A program made the translations under genes and the position numbers. Below the pieces are notes generated by a model that had not been told where the DNA came from, did no database searches, and saw only the letters and a program-made list of their open reading frames with translations. A DNA stretch of 5,320 bases from Chromatiales bacterium (GTDB lineage Bacteria; Pseudomonadota; Gammaproteobacteria; Thiohalomonadales; Thiohalomonadaceae), in contig JAOTST010000138.1 in the NCBI GenBank assembly GCA_029864785.1, forward strand, positions 1 to 5,320, given 5' to 3'. Shown here piece by piece: positions 1 through 5,320 of this stretch (positions are counted from its first letter, which is position 1; each line of letters starts with the position of its first letter).

Positions 1-2070
1 ACTCTGTAATGATTTAAGCCCTATTTCAAACATAAATGTGTGCACAGGAACATTCAGCTGCTCCGCCACCTTGGGATGAATCATGCCCAGAAGACCGATC
101 GCCTCACCATCCAGTAAAATACGCGCAGACTGACCGGGGTGGAGGCTATCAACATGACCACTGGCAAACTCAAAACGATTCAGATCACCGGTGAGCATCA
201 ATAACGATTCAATATCCCCCTTGAGGTCGAAGAAATCGATCTCTCTATCTGTCTCTCCCCACTGCTCAGGCTGGATAGAGCCGTAGAGCACCCCCGCAAT
301 GACATCCTCCTGGATTAACTCATCTCCCTGTTTAATAAAGCGTTTTCCCGTCTCGAATAGGCGTACTCGATCTTGCTGACGATTCACATTATGTTTAAGC
401 GCCGGAAGCATGCCACTCCAGAGTGTGGTGCGCATAACCGAGAGTTCTGCGGAAATTGGATTGGCAAGGGGGTAGCTCTCCGCTTCAGGATTAAGCACCT
501 TCTCAACTTCGGGATCGACAAAACTATAGGTAATCGCTTCTTGATAACCCCGCTCAACCAGCGCATTACGCAGCACATTTTTGGAGATATGTGCCTCTGG
601 GATTAGTGTCGGAGAAAATGAGGAGGCGATCATACTAACAGGAAGTTTGTCATAACCAATAATACGCCCAACCTCTTCAATAAGATCAACCTCCAGCGTC
701 AAATCAAAACGGAATGTGGGTACAGTAACAGTCAGATTATCGCCGCTGCCACTCACATCAAAGCCGAGCTGCTTGAAGATAGCGATCACCTCATCACCGT
801 TAAGCGTTATACCGAGTACCTTCTCGACACGGCTGATACGTAGCACAATAGTCGAGGGCTTGGGCAGATCCGCATCGGAACTCACCTCAGTAATTGGGGC
901 CACCTCACCACCACAAATATCGGTAAGCAGTTGAGTGGCACGCTCCATCGCATTGCGGCAGTTTTCGGGATCAACACCTCGTTCAAAACGGTGTGATGAA
1001 TCGGTATGCAGACCGTAGCTCCGCGCCTGCCCAGCAATCGATATCGGCGCAAAAAATGCGCTTTCAAGGAAGATATCAGTCGTATCCGCGCTTACCGCAC
1101 TCGCCTCACCACCCATTACACCGGCAATGGCCAAAGGCCCCGAATCGTCGGTAATCAACAGTGTGCTTTCATTAAACTCCACCTCATTCTCGTTGAGGAG
1201 AGTCAACTTCTCCCCCTTCTGAGCCTTACGCACATTGATAGAGCCTGTCAGTTTATTGAGATCAAAGGCGTGCATCGGCTGACCAAGCTCAAGCAGCACA
1301 TAGTTAGTCACATCAACTAATGCACCAAGACTACGAATGCCTCCACGACGCAAGCGCTCTTGCATCCATAATGGAGTCTCCTTGGTTTGATCGACACCAC
1401 GAATGATGCGCCCAAGATAACGGGGACAATCGCTCGGTTCATCTACCTTTACGGGGAAGGTGTCATCTATTTTAGAACCGATAACTTCAAACGCAGGCCA
1501 ATTAACCTCTTGACGACAAATCACACCAACCTCACGGGCAACACCGGCAAGGCTCAGGCAGTCACCACGATTGGGGGTTAGATCCACTTCGATAATAAGG
1601 TCATCCAGATCAAGGTATTCGCGGAAATCTTCTCCAACGGGGGCATCGTCAGGTAGAGGCATCAACCCATCAGAGCTCTCGGCAAGCCCCAGTTCAGAAG
1701 CTGAACAGAGCATTCCCATAGATGCGACACCACGTAACTTTGATTTTTTAATTTTGAAATCGCCCGGCAGTTTGGCGCCGATCATCGCGGTCGGAGCAAT
1801 CATTCCCTCACAGACATTGGCGGCACCACAGACAATCTGTAGTGGCTCGTCGGAGGCACCCGCCACATCAACCGTACAGACCCGCAGCTTATCGGCATCG
1901 GGGTGCGATTCAATCTTAACGACACGACCGACTACAACACCACTAAACGCTGCGGCGACCGGCTCAACACCATCAAGCTCAAGACCCGCCATGGTGAGCT
2001 GGTGTCCCAGCTCTTCGGTTGTCATTGCGGGATCAACCCACTCTCTTAGCCACTTTTCACTAAATTTCAT
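1..2070 (-). CDS. pheT: Phenylalanyl-tRNA synthetase beta subunit, 3' end outside window
   Basis: Large, non-catalytic subunit of the alpha2-beta2 PheRS, which charges tRNA-Phe in the cytoplasm; it binds tRNA and edits mischarged Tyr-tRNA-Phe. I translated all 690 codons from the ATG at 2070 down to position 1: the frame is open throughout, without stop or shift. The N-terminus MKFSEKWLREWVDP is canonical. Domains: B1 about 1-39; EMAP-type tRNA-binding fold about 40-150 (HPDADKLRVC at 56-65, VCGAAN near 80); B3/B4 editing region about 205-385 (VDVTNYVLLELGQPMHAFD at 252-270, SHRFERGVDP near 360); B5 about 400-475; degenerate synthetase core from about 480 (YSFVDP near 516, FDLKGD near 614, HPGQSA near 644). 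E. coli PheT has 795 residues, so roughly 100, mainly the C-terminal FDX-ACB anticodon-binding domain, lie beyond the left edge. An in-frame TAG ten codons upstream leaves no longer start. The ribosome-binding site is weak (AGG, 10 nt away). It is separated from pheS by 80 nt. Confidence 0.98.
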   Translation of the reverse strand, partial: MKFSEKWLREWVDPAMTTEELGHQLTMAGLELDGVEPVAAAFSGVVVGRVVKIESHPDADKLRVCTVDVAGASDEPLQIVCGAANVCEGMIAPTAMIGAKLPGDFKIKKSKLRGVASMGMLCSASELGLAESSDGLMPLPDDAPVGEDFREYLDLDDLIIEVDLTPNRGDCLSLAGVAREVGVICRQEVNWPAFEVIGSKIDDTFPVKVDEPSDCPRYLGRIIRGVDQTKETPLWMQERLRRGGIRSLGALVDVTNYVLLELGQPMHAFDLNKLTGSINVRKAQKGEKLTLLNENEVEFNESTLLITDDSGPLAIAGVMGGEASAVSADTTDIFLESAFFAPISIAGQARSYGLHTDSSHRFERGVDPENCRNAMERATQLLTDICGGEVAPITEVSSDADLPKPSTIVLRISRVEKVLGITLNGDEVIAIFKQLGFDVSGSGDNLTVTVPTFRFDLTLEVDLIEEVGRIIGYDKLPVSMIASSFSPTLIPEAHISKNVLRNALVERGYQEAITYSFVDPEVEKVLNPEAESYPLANPISAELSVMRTTLWSGMLPALKHNVNRQQDRVRLFETGKRFIKQGDELIQEDVIAGVLYGSIQPEQWGETDREIDFFDLKGDIESLLMLTGDLNRFEFASGHVDSLHPGQSARILLDGEAIGLLGMIHPKVAEQLNVPVHTFMFEIGLKSLQS

Positions 2071-2150
2071 TGCCTGAAAACCTGATTCTGTCGACCCTAA
2101 CTACGGTCTAAATTATTAACTATATATCCGCTTAACTATCGTTCGAATGA
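2071..2150 (-). other. AT-rich pheS-pheT spacer with a short direct repeat
   Basis: This 80-nt spacer separates the pheS TAG from the pheT ATG. It is clearly AT-rich and holds an 8-bp direct repeat (TTAACTAT on the plus strand at 2116-2123 and 2132-2139, period 16 bp). I see no stable hairpin followed by a T-run, no convincing promoter and no ORF with its own ribosome-binding site. In E. coli, as I recall, the pheS-pheT spacer is only about 14 nt, so this one is longer than usual, but co-transcription is still the simplest reading. Confidence 0.5.
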
Positions 2151-3170
<1,020 letters not shown>

Positions 3171-3177
3171 TCATCTA

Positions 3178-3182
3178 CCCTC
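3178..3182 (-). promoter_or_regulatory. Ribosome-binding site of pheS
   Basis: GAGGG on the minus strand, with the GAGG core 8 nt before the GTG at 3170. It supports GTG as the true start, because no in-frame ATG exists nearby and the preceding codon is a stop. Confidence 0.7.
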
Positions 3183-3193
3183 AAATTCGTTAT

Positions 3194-3227
3194 AAATAAA
3201 AAAGGGGAGGCATTAAGCCCTCCCCTT
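3194..3227 (-). terminator. Intrinsic terminator or attenuator hairpin before pheS
   Basis: On the minus strand a perfect 9-bp, GC-rich stem (AAGGGGAGG paired with CCTCCCCTT; plus-strand arms 3219-3227 and 3202-3210) with an 8-nt loop (3211-3218) is followed by TTTTTTATTT. This is a textbook rho-independent terminator for transcripts coming from rplT. The plus strand has no matching T-run, so it is not bidirectional. It lies 44 nt after the rplT stop and only about 25 nt before the pheS start. The E. coli pheST attenuator occupies the same place in the gene order. No Phe-rich leader peptide is visible here, so whether it acts as a fixed partial terminator or as a regulated one is open. Confidence 0.85.
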
Positions 3228-3245
3228 CTGTAGCACATTCAATTC

Positions 3246-3260
3246 TCCCGCAGGGCGGGA
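3246..3260 (-). other. GC-rich hairpin between rplT and the terminator
   Basis: TCCCGC (3260-3255 on the minus strand) pairs perfectly with GCGGGA (3251-3246) across a 3-nt loop, starting 11 nt after the rplT stop codon. It has no T-run. Its 5' arm and loop (3259-3252) can alternatively pair with the 5' arm of the terminator (3218-3225), giving seven Watson-Crick pairs, one G-U and one G-A mismatch. It could thus be an anti-terminator element or simply a stabiliser of the rplT 3' end; the sequence alone does not decide. Confidence 0.5.
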
Positions 3261-3271
3261 TTTAGAACTGA

Positions 3272-3628
3272 TTAGGCCAGATTGGACTTAGCCTGCTCTG
3301 CGATCGCCGCAAATGCAGTTTTATCCATAACAGCGATATCGGCAAGAACCTTACGGTCAATCTCAATACCACCTTTCTTAAGGCCATCAATCATGCGGCT
3401 ATAAGAGAGTCCACACTCACGTGCAGCAGCATTAATACGTGCAATCCACAGTGCGCGGAATTGACGCTTGCGCTGACGACGGTCACGGTAGGCGTATTGG
3501 CCTGCCTTAATAACCGCCTGTTTGGCGACTCGATATACATTCTTGCGACGGCCTTTGTAACCTTTGGCCTGTTCAAGTATTTTTTTATGTTTGGCGTGTG
3601 CGGTTACGCCGCGTTTAACTCTTGGCAT
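3272..3628 (-). CDS. rplT: 50S ribosomal protein L20
   Basis: Ribosomal large-subunit protein that binds 23S rRNA early in assembly; in E. coli it also represses translation of the rpmI-rplT message. The product has 118 residues, exactly the E. coli length, and is strongly basic. The N-terminal extension ([20 protein letters not shown], 3-22, then GYKGRR) threads into rRNA; the core carries the near-invariant [20 protein letters not shown] (42-61) and [10 protein letters not shown] (61-70); the globular C-terminal half includes [19 protein letters not shown] (83-101) and, by analogy with E. coli, is the part that binds the mRNA operator. ATG start at 3628, with a strong TAAGGAG site 9 nt upstream that overlaps the rpmI stop codon, which suggests translational coupling to rpmI (spacer 13 nt). 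Ends in TAA, followed by two hairpins. Confidence 0.99.
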   Translation of the reverse strand: MPRVKRGVTAHAKHKKILEQAKGYKGRRKNVYRVAKQAVIKAGQYAYRDRRQRKRQFRALWIARINAAARECGLSYSRMIDGLKKGGIEIDRKVLADIAVMDKTAFAAIAEQAKSNLA

Positions 3629-3637
3629 TTCTCATCA

Positions 3638-3644
3638 CTCCTTA
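3638..3644 (-). promoter_or_regulatory. Ribosome-binding site of rplT overlapping rpmI stop
   Basis: TAAGGAG on the minus strand, 9 nt before the rplT ATG. Its TAA is the rpmI stop codon, so a ribosome finishing L35 sits directly on the L20 initiation region. This is the strongest Shine-Dalgarno sequence in the window and fits coupled, equimolar synthesis of L35 and L20. Confidence 0.8.
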
Positions 3645-3839
3645 GCAGTAGGGTAGCAGGCGGTTTAGCATTGATACATCATTGTCGTGCACCATACTTG
3701 GTGAACGCAGCTGACGCTTACGCTTGGTACTCTTTTTGGTCAGGATATGACGACGGTGCGATTGATTTCGCTTGAAGCCACCTGATGCAGTGCGTTTGAA
3801 CCGTTTGGCCGCACCGCGATTGGTTTTCATCTTTGGCAT
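3642..3839 (-). CDS. rpmI: 50S ribosomal protein L35
   Basis: Small basic protein of the large ribosomal subunit. The product has 65 residues, the same as in E. coli, with the family signature [17 protein letters not shown] (1-17) followed by [20 protein letters not shown] (20-39) and RKRQLR (41-46); the C-terminus LLPYC parallels the E. coli LPYA. ATG start at 3839. The ribosome-binding site is weak (GTGAG, about 9 nt upstream), in contrast to that of rplT. This is consistent with rpmI initiation being the controlled step: in E. coli, L20 represses at rpmI and the effect passes to rplT by coupling. The stop codon forms part of the rplT ribosome-binding site. The 118-nt spacer upstream, after infC, holds candidate operator structures. 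Confidence 0.99.
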   Translation of the reverse strand: MPKMKTNRGAAKRFKRTASGGFKRNQSHRRHILTKKSTKRKRQLRSPSMVHDNDVSMLNRLLPYC

Positions 3840-3961
3840 TTTACTTTACTCACGCGCATTTCAATTAACTTAAAGGTACTTTTGACTCTTTCCCTACCCG
3901 AGCCATCGGGCGGTAGAGAGTAGTACCCGCTTTTAACGTAACCTTTAACTAACGAGGTTAC
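3840..3961 (-). promoter_or_regulatory. Structured infC-rpmI spacer, candidate L20 translational operator
   Basis: The spacer shows three pairings on the minus strand. A local hairpin spans the infC stop (arms 3961-3955 and 3944-3938, 7 bp). An 8-bp perfect long-range match joins TTAAAGGT at 3948-3941 to ACCTTTAA at 3877-3870, extendable by 2 bp past one bulged base. Between those arms sits a GC-rich hairpin with core CCCGA/TCGGG around a 4-nt TGGC loop. The first two compete for 3941-3944. None is followed by a T-run, so these are not terminators. In E. coli, L20 represses rpmI through a long-range pseudoknot and an irregular stem around this region that mimic its rRNA site; an equivalent role here is inferred from position and architecture, not from sequence identity. 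Confidence 0.45.
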
Positions 3962-4482
3962 TTCTTTTTCAGAGGAGCGATCTGCATCACCATCTGTCTT
4001 CCTTCCATTTTGGGGAACTGATCCACTTTCCCGTACTCCTGGAGATCTGTCTCAACTCGCTTTAGCAAGTCACGACCCAACTCTTGGTGTGCCATCTCAC
4101 GGCCACGGAAACGTAGTGTTACCTTGACCCTGTCCCCATCTTCAAGAAATTTCACCAGGTTGCGCAATTTAACCTGATAATCTCCCGATTCCGTCCCTGG
4201 GCGAAACTTTATCTCTTTAACATGTATTACTTTCTGCTTCTTTTTGGCGATCTGCTGCTTCTTACGCTCTTCAAAAATAAACTTGCCATAGTCCATGATT
4301 CGACAAACTGGCGGCTCTGCATTAGGAGAAACCTCAACAAGTTCTAGACCAGCCTCTTCAGCTATAGCCAGAGCCTCGCTTGTAGGCACCACGCCTCTCT
4401 GTTCACCTTTGTCGTCAATGAGACGAACTTCTGGGACACGAATATCTTCATTCATCCGTGCCTGTTTATCTTTTGCAGCGAT
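3958..4482 (-). CDS. infC: Translation initiation factor IF-3 (probable AUC start)
   Basis: IF3 binds the 30S subunit, prevents premature joining of 50S and favours AUG with initiator tRNA in the P site. From the AUC at 4482 the product has 174 residues (E. coli: 180). The N-domain (about 10-75) contains [20 protein letters not shown] (52-71), which includes the family signature. A lysine-rich linker (about 74-86) joins it to the C-domain (about 88-174), with [15 protein letters not shown] and [14 protein letters not shown]. The frame extends to a TTG at 4497, but that codon has no Shine-Dalgarno sequence and overlaps the thrS stop, whereas TGAGGA stands 8 nt before the AUC. An ATG at 4455 would delete nine N-terminal residues and has a poorer site. 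E. coli infC starts with AUU and is repressed by its own product; an AUC start would allow the same control. The gene follows thrS after 11 nt. Confidence 0.95.
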   Translation of the reverse strand: MAAKDKQARMNEDIRVPEVRLIDDKGEQRGVVPTSEALAIAEEAGLELVEVSPNAEPPVCRIMDYGKFIFEERKKQQIAKKKQKVIHVKEIKFRPGTESGDYQVKLRNLVKFLEDGDRVKVTLRFRGREMAHQELGRDLLKRVETDLQEYGKVDQFPKMEGRQMVMQIAPLKKK

Positions 4483-4490
4483 AAGTTTAG

Positions 4491-4496
4491 TCCTCA
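4491..4496 (-). promoter_or_regulatory. Ribosome-binding site of infC overlapping thrS stop
   Basis: TGAGGA on the minus strand includes the thrS stop codon TGA and lies 8 nt before the AUC at 4482. It is correctly spaced for AUC but overlaps the TTG at 4497, so it decides the start in favour of AUC. It also implies that ribosomes terminating on thrS occupy the infC initiation site. Confidence 0.7.
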
Positions 4497-5320
4497 AAAA
4501 GTAGTAAGGCCGCGACTCGCGATTTCGTTAGTTAATCTCTCAGCAACTTCCTCAAGAGGCATTGTTCCGAGATCTTCACCACTACGCGTGCGTACGGCCA
4601 CAGTTCTATTTTCTACCTCGCGATCACCAATAACAATCATATAGGGATCACGTTGTAGCGTGTGCTCGCGGATCTTAAAGCCAATCTTCTCATTTCTCAA
4701 GTCCGATTTGGCTCGAATCCCTTGGTTTTGCAGGATTTTTTCAATTTCTTGGGCAAATTCGTGCTGATTGTCGGTAATTGTCAGAATTGAGACCTGTACT
4801 GGCGATAACCAGAGCGGAAACGCACCGGCATGATTTTCGATCAAAATACCGATAAATCGCTCGAGTGATCCGAGGATAGCACGATGCAACATCACCGGTG
4901 TTTGACGAGAACCATCCTCGGCGACAAACTCGGCATCGAGCCTTCCGGCATCGAAAAGTCGACCTGAATCGTACCGCACTGCCAGACCCTTTCCAGACAA
5001 TCTTTGAGAGAAAATTCGATCTTGGGACCATAGAATGCTCCCTCGCCCGGCTGCAGATCCCACTCTAGTCCCTTGTTATTAAGAGCCTCTTCGAGCGACT
5101 TCTCGGCCTTGTCCCATACCTCGTCCGAACCAACACGTTCTTCGGGACGGGTAGAGAGCTTGATGATGACATCGTCAAAGCCGAAGTCTTTATAGACCTC
5201 AAACAGGAGATCGATAAATTGAGAGACCTCATCCTGCACCTGCGCCTCACTACAGAAGATGTGGGCATCATCCTGCACGAAGTTACGTACACGCATCAGA
5301 CCATGCAGCGTTCCTGATGG
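4494..5320 (-). CDS. thrS: Threonyl-tRNA synthetase, C-terminal part, with apparent frameshift
   Basis: Class II synthetase that charges tRNA-Thr. The 5' part lies beyond the right edge. The gene is read in one frame from 5320 to 4943 (126 codons, from [12 protein letters not shown]) and in another from 4943 to the TGA at 4496-4494 (149 codons). Restoring one base gives a continuous 275-residue segment that aligns with E. coli at a constant offset of 365. The residues matching E. coli Q381, D383 and zinc ligand H385 are all present before the break, as are Y462, K465, C480 and Q484; zinc ligand H511 (in VMLHRAI) and motif 3 R520 (in GSLERF) are present after it. The anticodon-binding domain covers about the last 105 residues ([20 protein letters not shown]). 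Unshifted, translation would leave the family sequence after FSMPE and stop near 4892, losing motif 3 and the anticodon domain. Because thrS is normally essential, a sequencing or assembly error is more likely than a real pseudogene. Confidence 0.93.
4941..4945 (-). other. Site of the apparent one-base deletion in thrS
   Basis: On the minus strand the local sequence is CCGGAAGGCTCG. Upstream the frame reads ATG CCG GAA; downstream the family sequence continues as AGG CTC GAT GCC (RLDAEF). Both hold if the run were GAAAGG, that is, one A is missing from a short A-run. The restored DFSMPERLDAEF aligns without gap to E. coli DFSLPSRLSASY. No X-XXY-YYZ slippery heptamer is present, which argues against programmed frameshifting. 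Confidence 0.85.

Noticed and set aside
1006..1320. 104-aa plus-strand ORF
   Set aside because: Antisense to the central part of pheT, which is intact and conserved in its own frame; no ribosome-binding site or family resemblance seen.
1571..2077. 168-aa plus-strand ORF rich in Ser, Thr and Pro
   Set aside because: It lies entirely antisense to the well-conserved 5' part of pheT; its composition is the expected shadow of that frame, and it has no recognisable domain.
3189..3194. TATAAC as a -10 box for a dedicated pheS promoter
   Set aside because: No acceptable -35 at 16-18 bp, and the start site would fall on the Shine-Dalgarno sequence, leaving no usable leader.
3461..3775. 104-aa plus-strand ORF with hydrophobic, membrane-like stretches
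   Set aside because: It is antisense to rplT and rpmI. Complements of Lys/Arg-rich coding sequence give Phe, Leu, Ala and Val, which explains the apparent membrane segments.
3827..3859. Ten-codon minus-strand mini-ORF (ATG at 3859) overlapping the rpmI start, a possible leader peptide
   Set aside because: No proper ribosome-binding site and no informative codon content; its frame differs from rpmI and it ends inside that gene. Chance is sufficient.
3938..3961. Terminator after infC
   Set aside because: The 7-bp stem is AT-containing and is followed by GTTAAAAGCG rather than a T-run; rpmI and rplT are normally co-transcribed with infC.
4935..4955. Programmed -1 frameshift signal in thrS
   Set aside because: There is no slippery heptamer of the X-XXY-YYZ type, and thrS is not a gene family known to use recoding.

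Overview
The window is an ordinary stretch of bacterial chromosome carrying the conserved translation gene cluster thrS-infC-rpmI-rplT-pheS-pheT, all on the minus strand (transcription runs from position 5320 towards 1). The protein sequences are closest in my memory to E. coli-type gammaproteobacterial versions: the active-site spacing of ThrRS matches E. coli residue for residue, the lengths of L35 (65 aa) and L20 (118 aa) are identical to E. coli, and the PheT N-terminus is the canonical MKFSEKWLREWV type. I therefore infer a gammaproteobacterium of moderate GC content, but cannot name a genus. PheS differs from E. coli in carrying a four-cysteine insertion that is common in other bacteria.

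Layout from the right edge: the C-terminal 275 residues of threonyl-tRNA synthetase (gene runs off the right edge, and is split by an apparent one-base deletion near 4943); infC for initiation factor IF3, apparently starting at a rare AUC codon; a 118-nt spacer with nested RNA structures that resembles an L20 translational operator; rpmI (L35) and rplT (L20), tightly coupled; a 101-nt spacer with a small GC hairpin followed by a strong intrinsic-terminator-like hairpin; pheS (GTG start); an 80-nt AT-rich spacer; and pheT, which runs off the left edge after 690 intact codons. No stretch longer than 118 bases lacks a gene.

The genes work together in translation: two aminoacyl-tRNA synthetases (ThrRS, and both subunits of the alpha2-beta2 PheRS), one initiation factor, and two large-subunit ribosomal proteins. 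Known regulation in E. coli includes IF3 repressing its own AUU-started gene, L20 repressing rpmI-rplT translation, and Phe-dependent attenuation in front of pheST. The window shows plausible counterparts of the first two. For the third there is a terminator in the right place but no phenylalanine-rich leader peptide.

I found no mobile element, CRISPR array, RNA gene or unknown system. The points worth a second look are the thrS frameshift, the AUC start of infC, the terminator lying only about 25 nt before the pheS start, and the infC-rpmI RNA structure.
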